Shown: positions 43,321 to 55,574 of the stretch, piece after piece
Layout of the letters: each line of letters opens with the position of its first letter
How positions within the stretch are numbered: the stretch's first letter is position 1
From: Nemertoderma westbladi
Lineage: Eukaryota; Xenacoelomorpha; Nemertodermatida; Nemertodermatidae
Direction of reading: 5' to 3'
DNA: 64,000 nucleotides
NCBI GenBank assembly: GCA_032718475.1
Contig: JAUCBJ010006239.1
Span: 1-64,000, forward strand
Translations under genes and position numbers: made by a program
The notes under the pieces: generated by a model
Database searches by the model: none
Seen by the model: only the letters and a program-made list of their open reading frames with translations
Told to the model about the DNA's origin: nothing

Positions 43321-45604
43321 GGTTTTACTTTGAGGGTGCCTCAGACCTTAAATCTGAGACTTTAGGGCTGTCTGAGACCTTAAATCCGAGTCATACGACG
43401 GAACGAGGCGCAAATCCCATCTCAGCAAATTAATAATTTGCATCAATGTTAAATGTGATGGGATCCGAGTTGGCGAGGGATCCCGACCAGTGTGTGTTTC
43501 AAGTTGTATAGGCAATATGCATCGCCGCGTCCACTTAATCACTGAAAGGTTGTTAAGGGGCTGAAAGGCCGACAGGCCGGTGCAACAAAGATAGACTTTA
43601 GTTTTTGTTGTTGATAATCTCAGATGTATGAGTACCGGTAATACAGCACAATCAGTATTGCACAATGACAGCAGTAACGATGATGGTTTAAACTGTTTAA
43701 CTTCTACTCTGAATATTAGCCAACTGAATCATAATTAACACTGAGTAACAGTTATATGGACATTACATGGAAGATTAGACACATTGCTTACTGTATTGAC
43801 CTACCAATAAATACGCGATGGTGTACCGCCCCACTATTGGTTGGTTTACTTCCCGCAGCCACTCCCTTTACTTCCTGGCCCTGTGCTTGCTTCCTCCTGA
43901 GATGTATTGGCATCTCTCTGTAACTGGCAGTCTATATTGCCTCGATCCCTCCGGTATGCAATATTGCATTGGGCAATATTGCCTATCTAGTCGTAATTGG
44001 TAAATCATAACTTTCCCCATTTTCCACTGGGGGTGCAGGGGATTGGATCCGCTAACACTCCCACACGATATCTTCCCGATGAGAAGATATCATCAACCTC
44101 AAGTGCGCTCCAATTCCGCTGAAATCCAATCTAATATTGGATGTGGGGTGGTATATTTTTTTTTGGGGCCAGTTTTTCAAATTGGCCCCTGTGGGTATGC
44201 TCTCACTACCCACCTCCTGGCATCTCTATTTAGACATTCGCCTCTCTTCCTCACTCAATTTTCTTTGGATATTTATTATCCAAATATTATTATCTCTCCA
44301 TTACTTCCTCACCTCATTAGTCCAATAGGACTCATCCTCCATTCAGCTCACTCTCCACATTTGAATTTCATGCCCATTACCCTTCCTCAAACTCTCACAC
44401 CTCTTCATCATACCCCTCCTTTACTCAACCCCATTTTACTCTCACTCTCTATACTCCTGTTGGGTCCCCACAACCTTGCATGTGCACGCTGTATATATTG
44501 TAATTGGGTCCTTTTTCTCATCCTCCTGTTTCAGTCAATTAGTCCCCAGTCCCAGTAACTAATTGGAAAAGGTTATATCTGACTATAGTACATTGTATTT
44601 ATTATAGATCTATGTATTGCACTTTTCGATTGATTACATATGGTATGCATTAATTTTATACTCATATAAAAAGGTTTGAACCTTGAGTATCAGTTAGTAT
44701 TAAACCTTGTGGTGCCTTCCAGGAATATCAATACAGTCTGGTATCAATCCCAAAGTTTCCCTTCCGTTTCTTCCAGAAACCACCCCATCCCCTTGCCTCT
44801 GTCATCATCCTGTCTCGGGAGTTTCTTCTCCTCTTGTTTGATCTTTGGAGCACTCTTCTGCGCCAATACAGCTTTGCCAATCCCCGTTGTTGGATCCTTG
44901 GGTGTGGCCGTTATCATCTCACGGTATCACTTCGCTGGTGGTCCCACTGAGTGTCCCTCCTGCTTTCCTCTTGTAACGTCGCACATGATGATCCCTACCT
45001 GTAGAGGTACCATTGGGTGTTAATAACCCCTCCGTGTGGTGCCACCGTTGCCACCTCCTGGTAGGTGAATAGCAGTCTCCTCCTAGTGATCTCTTGGTGG
45101 GCCCCTTGGTTAATGTTAAAGAACCCCCACCGGAACTCCTGGGCCTTCATCCTTGGTCACTGACATCTGACATCGGCCCAATCCTCGTAAATGCGAAACT
45201 TCTCCTCGTCGTTCATCCAGAATTAGAATTATTTTTTATTCTCAAAAATGCATGACTAACATAACATTGTTTGCAGCACCAAACAGAATCTGCTGGGTAC
45301 TAGGGATGGATGGGTGGGCCTCCACTATAGCAGTGCTAGTGTAGCTTTAGCCCACCCACGTATTAATGAGAAATGGTGGATGGTGGGACAATAGAAAGGC
45401 GGAACACAGGTGGTGGTTCTGAAATTTAAAATAATACAAACCAAACCAAGTGTGGTGGGATTGAGGCGTGGCCCGTGGCAGTAAATTTATTTTATTTTGG
45501 TGGGTGTTTTTATTTGATATCAAGTATAGATTTATTAATAAATGTTTAGTTAGGGGATTAACTGATACAAAAATATTGAGCGAAAGGAATAATTTTTTAG
45601 AAGA
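43321..45604. other. No gene supported
   Basis: Two short frames on the plus strand (44043-44558 and 44676-45023) are rich in Leu, Pro and Ser from pyrimidine-rich sequence and show no domain. I read them as chance ORFs. The region sits downstream, in minus-strand sense, of a degenerate retroelement and could include its LTR, but no second copy was seen. Confidence 0.4.
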
Positions 45605-47790
45605 TTAGAAGAGTTTTTGGTAAACGTGGATTAATACAAGACAATCGATTAGGATGGGAGGATGGCAGATCAAAGGATCAGAACCATTAATACGAATCAA
45701 TCCAGTTGCATTGATGCTCAAAGTGCCCCCTAAATCTGCACTTACTACATCTATGGTGTAGTTTCGGCATGAGCCCATCCTATGGGTAGAGTCATGGCAG
45801 TACAGACATGTTGCATCCTTGTCGTAACAATACAGACAGTTATTCTGCTGGTGGGTTAACCACCCAAAGTCGTTGCAGCCGTCTATCACAGTCTTTCTCC
45901 CGAGCTTGTCCTTGGCTCCACGCAACCGTCTGGGTCTGTGGAGCCGCTGATACGTGAATTTTTCCAACCTATCGTCTCTACCCATGTCGATGTCCTCTTC
46001 TTCCCTCAGCATTGTCTCCCCAAACACCACCTGTGGTGCTGTCCTTGCTTGCCTAGTCGGATCGCATCCGCCAGGAAATTCGTCGCCGGCACTCCATGCT
46101 CCCAGGCTTGCTTGCTGGGGGGATCCCAGAAGGCTCTTGCCCCACCACTCTCCCATCCACCTAGTCCGTGTTCGACCGACCGATGCTCTCTATTGGTGGC
46201 ATCTCCTCGAACTCGTCTCCCTCCATCTCCTCTACCACAAACAGTTCTAAACCTGGGATCGCGGTTGATTTACCATGTCCCTTCCCAGCCTGGTACTCGC
46301 CAATAACACTCCTGTCTTCCGTCACTCTCGGTCTCTTCCTCATGAAGTCGTCCTCGGACCCCCTGGGCATTGGCAATCTCTGCAATCCAGATGTTGACTA
46401 TATTGGCGATTTCTCCATCCACTCTATCTTGTCTTCTATCCGAAACGTGCCCGAGGTCTCCTCAGTCACATCTTGGTGTTATTGCTCATATCTGACACCG
46501 TCCTGTTTTCAATTTCATGACCTTGTCTTTTCTTGATATCGTGGTCACTGCCATCTTTAGTTAAGGCTTTAGTTGGCTTAGTCTTTATTCCTCTTCTTCC
46601 AGCCAACCAACTTTCCGTTAGCGTGAATGCTGCCCCACTATCGACTATCGACTGTTGTTATCGATAGTCTATTTTCCCCTATTCTTACTAGTACTACTCC
46701 AAGCAGTACTGTTTCTTTCCTCTTAATATCAGTGGTGATTGTCGCCATTATCTGGCCTCCAGTTTTGTCGGTCTTAGCATACTTAGGCGGCTGTCCTTCT
46801 ACTGCACATCGATGGCATAGTCCAAATCTCCCCATGAAGGCTATTCAATCTTGTTTAAGCAATGCCTGCCAAGGCTTACAGTTGATGTGCCCCATTTCTA
46901 TGCAATTGACATTTGTAGTCGGGGTTGTAGAATTCCTTATATAGCGCAGTGTATTGCGTTTAAGTTCATGACGGGTGATTTAGTGTTTTGGTTGTTTGGG
47001 CTCGGCCTACTGAGGGTATTTGTTATATTACTACTGTAATTGTTATTCTGTCTCTGTCCCTGCCACGATGTGGTTTTGTTTCCAGGTCTCTGTGGACTTC
47101 TAATCCCTTGTGTAGCCGCATACGGTAGTGACTGTGTCACTTTTGGAAGTGCATTTGCTGCACTATGTTCAGATTTAGGTCTATTATACTCTGCTTTCGG
47201 TACTTTGCCGAGACTGTCCCCACTGTATACTGGATCCGTTATTAACTCCGCTTCATAGTTGAGGAAGTTCGACATATCTTCCAACCCTGGTTCTGCACCC
47301 TTCTTTTCTCGAGTGAAAAAAGCGATCTATCTCCATTTGTTCCCTAACCATTTCAGTAGTGCCTGCGCTATCGTTGTGATGTTGTTTGAAGCATTAAGTT
47401 CATAGTGTGCTTCAAGCGTCTTTAAAACAATCAATGCTTTCTCTATACTGGTTGCAAAAACTTTATTACTGACAGGGTTATCCGCAAGTCCGCCTGATGT
47501 TATTCCCCTTAAGGTTTGTCGGATAATATTTGCCGGATGGCAAAATTCCATATCCAGGGCTCTCCATGCTGCTGTAAAACCTCCTTCAATTCCCTGGTAT
47601 TGCCTTACAATATCATAGGCTGGCCCCCCTGTGTAAACTTGTAAATACTTAAGGCACTCCGCCTGTCAGATTCTTTGTAAGAATTTTGTTACTATACATC
47701 CTCTGGAACTGTAAATATTCTTCCGGCTTGCTACCATCTAATTTGAAAGGTTCTCAATGTGGTAACTCTATTCTAGTTTTTAACGCGTCA
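45605..47790 (-). pseudogene. Degenerate minus-strand Gag-protease remnant with a zinc-knuckle tail
   Basis: In minus-strand order: PIDALKTRIELP and KLDGSKPEEYLQFQRMYSNK (about 47790-47690), then MEFCHPANIIRQTL (47551-47327), a Gag domain of DUF1759 type. A Ser/Asn-rich linker follows (47284-46937), then CIEMGHINC and GRFGLCHRCAVEG zinc knuckles (about 46900-46800). A protease strand VDSGAAFTLTESWL (about 46650-46610) comes next. An acidic linker (46385-46161) leads to a final ORF (46156-45605) with CLYCYDKDATC and CHDSTHRMGSC knuckles. Frames change repeatedly. No RT, RNase H or integrase follows the protease. Confidence 0.65.
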
Positions 47791-48439
47791 ATGGGTGTTG
47801 CCATTCCCATAGCTTGAAATCGATCTACCTTATGTGAATCGTGCAGCTATTGGATGCCAAAGGAATGCCAAAGGAAGTGTTTGAGAACCTTTACATTTTG
47901 ATCCGATTATTCCGCTAGAGGGAAAGGGATTGAAACGTACAGGTATGGTATATCGATTGTGCTCTACAGCAGTAACATGTTTTGAGGCCACAATAAAAGA
48001 AGTAATAAGGAAAGATAAGTGCTGTTTTTTAGTAAAGGTGAAGCGATTATTTACACTACCATTCTCCTTCCGTCCTCCGAGCGGGTTCGACGTTCCCTCG
48101 TTTGGCCATTTGCGACATGAACGCTTCTTCCCCTATCCAGTTGTATGTCCTCGTAGATATTTGGGAACGCTCTATTCCTTCTGTCATTGGGAGCCCTGGT
48201 TTATTTGAATCACCGCGCGCATTCCCCACTGACATCTGTGGGGCATTTATTGCCCCTTCCCCTTCTCGCCACTAGCTGGTTGCGGTGGGGCACCCGTAGC
48301 CCCCCTTCACCCGTCACTTCTAGTTTTGCCCCCTTTATCTCTCTCTCCACGCTCTCTTCCAGTCGACATGTTACTTCTGTTATCCCTGGGTTCATTTGCC
48401 TGCGTTTCCCTATGCGTTTCCACGCAGATATGTCTTTCA
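47791..48439. other. Junction between BEL3 remnant and the Gag-protease remnant
   Basis: No open gene. The minus-strand translation after the BEL3 RNase H runs through several stops before the next Gag begins. BEL/Pao integrase motifs are not seen here. Confidence 0.45.
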
Positions 48440-49159
48440 TTCGATGGTCAAGTCATGGAAGTCGGGTCCTTGAAACCAAAAAGACTTATTGTCTGGTTTG
48501 CAGAAGTTTATGGGCATCATCCCCCGTGACACGATGTCAGCCGGGTTCAGTTTCCCTGGGCAGTGATGCTAGTTTTGTTTGAGCGACCTATCTAGTATTT
48601 CAGACCATCTGTTAGCTACAAAGGTTTTGAACTGAAATGTTTCATTGTTAATGTACCAAAGTACCAAGGTAGCGTCAGTCTAATATGTAACCTTTAGGTT
48701 CGCTTCTAGCTCGTGTTGAACTAGACCAACGATTTCGGCAGATATCCTCCCGGCCTGAAGCTCTACTCAAGGTACTGTCAAATATTTCAGAGGCATTGTT
48801 TTCGCCTTGGATGTAATAATTGATACCTCAAAACTGTCTGATGTCACCTGTCTACGTAGGTATAAAGTAATCCCCAATCCATCCTTGCTAGCGTCACTAA
48901 AGCTGTGTAGCTCCAGATCTTCGGTAAAGGTGGACAAGTATACCCTTGGTATGGTAAAGTCCTGTAGGAGTTGCAACTGCGCCTCCCAGCCCCTCCACTG
49001 TTCGGCCAGTTTTTTTGGAATGGGATCATCCCACTCCAGACCAGCTTGCCAAATTCTGCAGAGTATGATCGTTGTGTGTAGGATCACTGGACTAATGAAG
49101 CAAAGAGGGTCATAGAAACGACTCATTGTCGACAGACAGGTTCTCTTTGACAGAGGCAT
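48440..49159 (-). pseudogene. BEL3 RNase H region
   Basis: SRFYDPLCFISPVILHTTI and WDDPIPKKLAEQW are the RT connection. LHSFSDASKDGLGITLYLR is the RNase H start with catalytic Asp. Further on, in shifted frames, come ELQAGRISAEIVGLV, VLWYINNETFQF and HCPGKLNPADIVSRG (about 48560-48520). The open part ends at 48767, and the rest carries stops. Confidence 0.78.
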
Positions 49160-49162
49160 TGT

Positions 49163-50316
49163 CTAGTCATTTGCATTTACGTGCACCCTAAAGTCGTCCG
49201 TATTTGGGTCCCAACTAAGTCCTAGGACTTTTGTCATGGGCAGAGGTTCTAGGTCTAGGTTTAGTGCACCCCCGGTACGGTCAATGGGGTCAAAGGAGTT
49301 TACTGGTTTGGGGTTATTGGAGGAGAACATAGTAAGATAAAAACCTCCATTTGCGAGGCAGTTCTGGAGCTGGTGCACTTCAGTTATATCATGATCCAGA
49401 GTGTTGCAACTCTTGAGGCCATCAACCATGTAAACATCTGGGTCTAATCTGTCGCGTTGATCTAAAGCTATCTGCTTCAGAGCATATATGGTGCAGTTTG
49501 GGCTGTCCCTGGCCCCGAAAATTCTAATCTGCATTTGGTAGGTTTCTGGTGGAAGGTTTAAATTTCCATCTGGGTACCACAAGAACCTCAAACTGTCTAT
49601 GTCCCTCTCCAAAGCTTGAACCTGGAGGAACATGTCTTCCACGTCACAGGTGAAAGCTACTCTGCATTGTCTAAAACACATCAGGACCCCCAAGAGGTAA
49701 TTGTTCATATTGGGCCCATCCATCAATTCGGTGCTCATAGACATCCCTTGGTAAAGGGCGGCGCAGCTGTTCACAATGCACTCTTTACCAGGTTTGTCTG
49801 GATGTCGCATGAAATGAGGTGGCAGGTAATGTATCTGGTCCGTGGTTACCTCAGGGTTTGCCATCCTGCGTTGTAATGCATATGGGCCTTCTCATCACGC
49901 AATAAGTGCTGTCATATCGATCTAAGTTGTTTTAACGCCAGTGGATAATTGTTGATGAGCTTGGGTTGTCCATGGGGCCACAACATCCCAACCTCATAGT
50001 GGCCATTTCCGTTCTGGTGAATGGTATCTTCCATAATCTTTAAAGACTTTTTTGCCTGTCCTGATATGGCAATCTCGTAACTACCTGGTTCTGCCGTGTC
50101 CTGTTCCAACCAATTTTTGGTTTTCTCAGACATTTCTTTGTTAAGCGCTGCTTGGTCATGGTCCTCGTCTATGTTGTCATTTGATACTGTAGCCAGTGAC
50201 AATTTGTCTGGTAGGCTCACAAGCCTTCCAGTGTCACTAGTCAGTATCGTAATGCTGTGAGGTGGTTCAACAAACTTTGGATCAATTGGTAGGCTCGCAA
50301 GCCTTCCAAGATACAT
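49163..50316 (-). pseudogene. BEL3 reverse transcriptase with altered catalytic motif
   Basis: The first part (50316-49912) reads GHYEVGMLWPHGQPKLINNY, the usual start of BEL/Pao RT. After a break, 49864-49163 gives YLPPHFMRHPDKPGKECIV, VAFTCDVEDMFLQVQA (motif A Asp present), LRFLWYPDGN, GARDSPNCTIYALK and DPDVYMVDGLKS. The catalytic YVDD is changed to YMVD, losing one of the two essential aspartates. The region ends in a DUF-linker up to 49163. It is not an active enzyme. Confidence 0.85.
50289..50308. other. Dispersed BEL1/BEL3 motif, representative copy
   Basis: GGTAGGCTCGCAAGCCTTCC. Close matches occur at about 14924, 17023, 19513, 19646, 23950, 50210, 54113 and 54849. They lie in coding and non-coding parts of BEL1 and BEL3 and always in the same orientation relative to the element. 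The core GGCT-TGCG-AGCC (minus strand) can form a short hairpin. See the separate finding. Confidence 0.75.
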
Positions 50317-50329
50317 CCACCATTGTCGA

Positions 50330-51657
50330 TAGTAGTAGTAGTTTTATTGACCTAATATATATAACATTATACATAATTATAATATGATAGCGCAAGCACA
50401 ACAATAACATATAGTCACCCTGTTGACAATACTGGAAAGAAAAAAAAAATCTTCAATCATTAATTAAGTCCATCTAATGGTAGTCGTTTAAAAATAATAT
50501 AACTTCACAAAAACAAAAAAAAACAAAAATTGAATATTAATAGGTATCGAGTTTGTAAAGCCTGTAATACTTAGTACTGACCTCTGTATAATTGATACAG
50601 ACAACTTAATATTGCTAACTGCTAAGTATATATCTCTAATACTTCTGTGATAAAACGGCACAAATAAGTATTATTTTTGTTAGAACAAAATAAATTGCTT
50701 AGACTTATACTAGTGGAATTTATTTCCTTATATTTAGCTCGTAATTGATTAGTTAGTGGGCAATGTAGTAGGACGTGCGTTTCGTCTTGGATTGAGTTGT
50801 TGTCGCACTGGCAAACTCGGAGCTCGCGTGGTTTGCGACTCCACCTTCCCGTTTCGACAGCTAGCCTGTGGGACATTAGTCTTATGCGACTAAAGCTAAT
50901 TCTGAGGTTGTCTGGAACATATTGGGTACGATTCCTATAAATATCATGACACTTCAGGTCCGGGTTCAATGTGTTGCGATATGTCAGGTACTTCGTTTCC
51001 ACAGTGGGTTTTTTCAGAATTCTAGAACGAACTGCAGCCCAGGGATCTGTATCGTCAAAGTTCAACGCATTCTGAATAAAGCGAAATCCAGGGGATTGTG
51101 CCACCTAGCACATTTCAAAAGCCAAATTAAATGGGATTTCCATATCCGGGTTCTTAAGAATCTTTGTTATAAACGTCTTCCTAGCGTGCAATATTCGATA
51201 TGACAATGGGGCAATGCCAGCTTCCATAAGGCACAGGTCAATTGGTGTTTGAATGCGAACTGATAGTAAGCATTTTACCATTCTATCGAAATACTTCTGT
51301 ATTACTCCAGTGCTGTCTGTAAACCATGATTCAGCGCTATACAATAGCAAGGCCATCACGCAGGCTTCAAAGACTTGTCGCTTGAATACAAACGAGACCG
51401 TAGAATTTTTTGCACAAAAAATCGCAAATTTGTTCGCTGTTTCCTCCAACTTTGGTTCCAACAATTTAAACGGTGATTGGTATCGGCCATCTCCTGTGAA
51501 CATTGCGCCTAAATAAATATAATGTGTACATAGCTTAATAGTAGTGCCGTTGTAAGTTATCGGCTCACAATCTGGTACGTTCCCATTAATGATGAAGAAT
51601 TTTGTCTTTTTATCATTTATTGATATGCCGTACAACTCACAATATTTGAATAAGGCT
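50330..51657 (-). mobile_element. 5'-truncated LINE with target-site duplication
   Basis: The minus strand encodes two frames. One is 51635-51105 (KKTKFFIINGNVPDCEPI, YLGAMFTGDGRYQSPFKL, SAESWFTDSTGV). The other is 51104-50622 (RIRLMSHRLAVETGRWSR, CQCDNNSIQDETHVLLHCP). Together they are the C-terminal region of a non-LTR RT polyprotein with the Cys/His end found in CR1/L2/jockey-type elements. The 3' end is AATAAAACTACTACTAC, a short trinucleotide tail. Flanks TACATCCACCATTGTCGA (50312-50329) and TACATCCACCGTGTCGA (51658-51674) form the duplication. It sits inside BEL3, between protease and RT. Confidence 0.88.
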
Positions 51658-51754
51658 TACATCCACCGTGTCGACCCTTTGGTCTTTGGTAATTGATACA
51701 ACCTGTTTCACTGCATGTAGCTGTAAGGTAGAGGTTTGTATGGTCTTGTCTAAG

Positions 51755-53670
51755 TCAGTTACATCTGTGTCTGTAACAACGCAAGTCTGTTGGTGTACTG
51801 ACTGAACAGTAGGACTGTAGGAGAACAGTAGGATAATTCTCTAACATAGTAGTTGACAAACTATACGTACTCTGTACATCATCCTCCTGATCTCTTACCT
51901 CTAGTGAATGCACAGGCGCTCTTGTATACCAACTTATGGGATTTCTACAAGAGTAAGGGTTGCCCACTGTTACCATAGATGGGCGTGTCTCCCATACTTG
52001 ATGCAAGTTGAACTGGTCTGTCTCAATCAACATCACGATAGAGCGATAGTTAACTGGATATTCCGGTATTCTGAGATGTTGGAAATTCTCACAATCTTCT
52101 GGTGATTGCTCTGGCACAGGACCAAGTAAATTACTAAAGTCCTTGGTGGCCGCAAATGTAAGATTTCTTACTGGAAGTAATGAGCGTTCCTCTTTACTGT
52201 GCTCTGCCTTAGAAAGAAAAGTATCCAGGGTCAACTTTACTCTTGTAACGGGTATCGCCCTCTTACCGTACATGCTGCTTACAGTATACTGAGTACTCTT
52301 ACCTTGACTCATATCAGTGACTACATCCGCCACCTTTTCGTCAATGTAGCTATGCGATGATGCAGAATCCAAGATAGCATAGATGCGCTTGCTTCCTCTG
52401 GTTCCAGTTATCTTAATGGGAATGACGCTAATCCCTTTTACCTGGTTCTGCGTGAAGAGAGTTATAGATGGCTGTTCATCCTCCCCCGCATGCAGATAGA
52501 TTGTCTCATCCTCTGAGACTTCATCATCCGATGATCCTGATTGGTCAATGTAGTCAAAATAAAAGGTTTGAGCCTCCCTCGGTGCGCGTGCCTTGTAATG
52601 GGCGTTACACTTAGCCGCTTTATCGGGATGTTCGCATCGAAAGCATTTGGTAGGAGTGTGGCTGGTTGTGTGGAGCAACGCATCATAGTTGCGTCCACAT
52701 AAAGGACAAGTATCCTCACTCGGAAAGTCTTTTCGGACATGTCTGGGCATAGCACATCTCCAGCAAGAATCCAGTGGACGGATCTGTAGTCTCCTCTCCT
52801 CCATGCCAAGATCCCTGAAAGTGCAACAACAACGCAACTTGTGTTGGCTGTAGCATCTGCCATTCCTTTCGCAGAACTGGCATCCATCGAAGTTAGTAAA
52901 CAACTGTTGGGATCCAATGGGTGTCAAAACCTTAGAAGTATCCGCCAGGGATTCATAGGTCATGGCCTTTGTTGTTGTTGGAAGCTGTTTGGTCCGAACT
53001 GGTACTGCAATAGTGATCCCTTCTGCTGCTATATGATGGTCAGTATAGTTCGACCGTGTCTCCACTACCGCCTCTCGTGATATCATTTGGTAGAAATCCG
53101 TCTACTTTAATAATCCACCGGCCTCTTTGCACTGATGCTCTACCTTGCGCCATTCTCGACGCAGTTGAAGACGGAGCCTGCCGATAATTCTGATCAGAAT
53201 AGTCGGCACGTTGGCGTATTTTAATTGACCAATAAACCCCAATGTTCCTACAGCATTCTTCACCTCATCCACCAATCAAAGAAGATCTATGGGTTTAGAG
53301 ATAGGTCCGCCTCTACAGAGGTCTTCTATTATGGATTTAGCCATTGCATCGTTACCACCGTATAAGTAAAAGAGACGGTTGTACGCTAGCTCGAATGGGT
53401 CCGGAACTCCAATGTTTCTGCTAACCTCTTTGGTTCCCTGAGAGTAGCTGTAGTAAGTAGTTAAACTTCTCCGTAGAGGTGAAAGCACACACGGCTATTA
53501 GGGACTCGACATAGTCCACCAATGTAGTTCAATGTTTCGGGTTGCCTGAGAACTTCGGCGGTTGTTGTGCCGGAAATCCATATCTGGCCACAAACTTAGC
53601 GATCTCGTTGACAACATCCAACTGTCCACGTCCCTGTCTGCGTGACGTTCATCAATACATGACATAATCG
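51755..53670 (-). pseudogene. BEL3 Gag C-terminal domain, zinc knuckles and protease
   Basis: 53670-53276 holds broken DUF1759 sequence (FELAYNRLFYLYGG, ISKPIDLL). The open frame 53086-51755 (443 aa) carries CQFCERNGRCYSQHKLRCC, CWRCAMPRHVRKDF (one Cys replaced by Phe), CPLCGRNYDALLH and YAILDSASSHSYIDEKVADVV (protease active-site strand, D-S-A as in BEL1). LIETDQFNLHQVWETRP and PISWYTRAPVHSLE follow. It aligns with BEL1 ORF B residues about 190-720. The frame is lost just before the LINE insertion. Confidence 0.82.
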
Positions 53671-54559
53671 ATGTGATCATGTCTTTGAGGATTTGGGGTT
53701 TGCCGTACTTCTGGCTCTCGATAAGGTGGTCACTGTGGTTAAGGTTGAGTTTGCTCCAACTCCTCGCTGAATCACAATCAATCCGTAAGCAGCTTGATTT
53801 GAGCCAACTGGTCCGCCACGGGTCGGATCATCTCGGTGAGTTGTCTAGCGCTCATAACCTCTACTGGTTGCGAGTAGGTTTCTGTATGGGTGTCTCACGT
53901 CGGGGATTGTTGATATTTGGGTTCATCAATCTCTTCGGTACTCATTTGTAACTGCCTGCCGCTCCAATTCAGAATATCTCCCTTTCCGTGGACTTCGTGT
54001 TACTAGATGAGTTGCTGTCATCGGGATACCGTGGCTGTCAGGTTCGCATTCTATGTATTATTCTAGTTGGCCGCATTCGTTTCAGTTTGGCATCTACTGT
54101 TCTTCATCGCTTGGTAGGCTCGCAAGCCTTCCACGAAGTCATAGGTTACGATAAACATTAAGTGAGTGGTCTAGTAAATATGTCGGATTTAGGAGGTCTG
54201 TTGGTCTATAAAAAACGTTCGCACAGCATGTGACAGGTTTGACTGGAACCAGTTTACTCCCCTGTCTTAATGGCAAAAACGCAGGTTCATCTCTCTTGAC
54301 AAGTAAACTAAGGCTTACAGTAAGGGACTACTTGCCTTGCCTGCTAAAATCAGTGATGAAGTCGCTCGTGGCTGTGGAACTGATACCGGTATAACAAACC
54401 TGTTACCTTGTGTTGCACGCACAGGAGATATTCACGAAGACACTTTACATCTATGATCGAATTTACTGGAGTCATCAACTTGAGCATAGGAATAACTTGG
54501 GGAAATTGTTGACCATTGTCCTCCACAAAATCCTCTCCTCTCTCTATCGCTCCTATATT

Positions 54560-55574
54560 TCCTTCCTCTATCCTATATCCGCGCTATATCCTCCACTAAT
54601 TTCTGAATTTCTGACTTTTCAAATTTGGCTTGGGCCTGGAGTTGAGCAATTTTCGCTTTATCCTCCCTACGTTGTCTCTCTCCCTCGACAATAGCCTGCG
54701 CCGTCAGTAGTTGCGCTTCTTACTTGGCGACCTGTTGTTGATGTGCGATCTCCTGTTGTTGTTGAATAATAATCGTTGATGTTGTCCGACTAACATCATC
54801 AGCCTTGCTCCACATGCTGACGAACGATCTATCCATGTGTATATTTTGGTAGGCTTGCAAGCCTTCCATAGTGAGAACTACTGTCGTCCCTCCTGGTACA
54901 ACTTCCGGATCGTCGATCGGTACACCACAACTACGGAGAAAGTCAGTAAGGCAATCCCATCCAGGCAATATAGTTCTTCTTCCTCTTCGGGTTGTAACAA
55001 CGCGTCAGAGACTGACTCACCTAACAGCTGGTCGAGTTGTTCCCTTTGAATCGATCCTACAATCAACATAAACTGAATGAGACTTTCTCTAGCACTTACC
55101 AATTTTTCTACTATTTTTATCTGGGTAAAATTGTCACCACGTAACTCCGCTATTTCGTGTAAACTCTGGAGTTTATTTACGGAGGTATGTACCCTACTTT
55201 CTACTCTTACCTTTAGGGCCTTAAAACTCATATCTCGACATCGGACCGGTTAGCTTGCGCACAATGAGAAAACCTTCTCCGATATTTCGACTAATTTGAG
55301 CCATGTGTCCTCCTATACTCCTAATAATGTTCTCCTGGCTTCCAGTTTAACTTACATGTCTGGCTCCCGCGATCTGGTTTGCGGGACAGTAGGAAGTCAT
55401 TGGTTTTACCGTTGCCTCACGCTATGGCTTTCAGTATTTCCGTTGGTGGTACCAGTGACGCATGTGGTTTAGCATTGGTAGAATCGTGAGTCCTCCTCCT
55501 TGGTTCATCCACTGTCGATCTGTCTGCGCCACACGAGTAGTTGGGTGTCTCGATGAGTATGGTATGTCACTCAT
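54560..55574 (-). pseudogene. BEL3 Gag N-terminal coiled-coil region
   Basis: The ATG at 55574 starts MSDIPYS. The open piece 55231-54878 reads LKVRVESRVHTSVNKLQSL, KIVEKLVSARESLIQF and DQLLGESVSDALLQPEEEEE, homologous to BEL1 ORF A. It continues in other frames to a Gln/Glu/Lys-rich coiled coil (AQLLTAQAIVEGERQRRED, KIAQLQAQAKFEKSEIQ, about 54740-54590). A TAA interrupts it at about 54720. BEL1 ORF A does not reach this last coiled coil. Confidence 0.75.

Larger units (their letters stand above)
48440..55574 (-). mobile_element. BEL3: decayed BEL1-related element with RT and RNase H, no integrase seen
   Basis: In minus-strand order it has Gag-N (ATG at 55574), Gag-C and protease to 51755, a non-LTR insertion (51657-50330), RT (50316-49163) and RNase H (49159-48440). 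Gag and protease resemble BEL1 closely, for example ISREAVVETRSNYTD, LDSASSHSY and FAATKDFSNLLGPVPEQS. BEL3 is therefore a relative that keeps the enzyme domains BEL1 lacks. Stops and frameshifts throughout. No LTR of the BEL1 type flanks it. Confidence 0.82.

Noticed and set aside
43164-43433. RRLQV-repeat protein
   Set aside because: Produced by the 15-bp minisatellite; no other support.
44043-45023. Leu/Pro-rich plus-strand ORFs as membrane proteins
   Set aside because: Composition follows the pyrimidine-rich DNA; no signal, no conserved spacing, no splice context.
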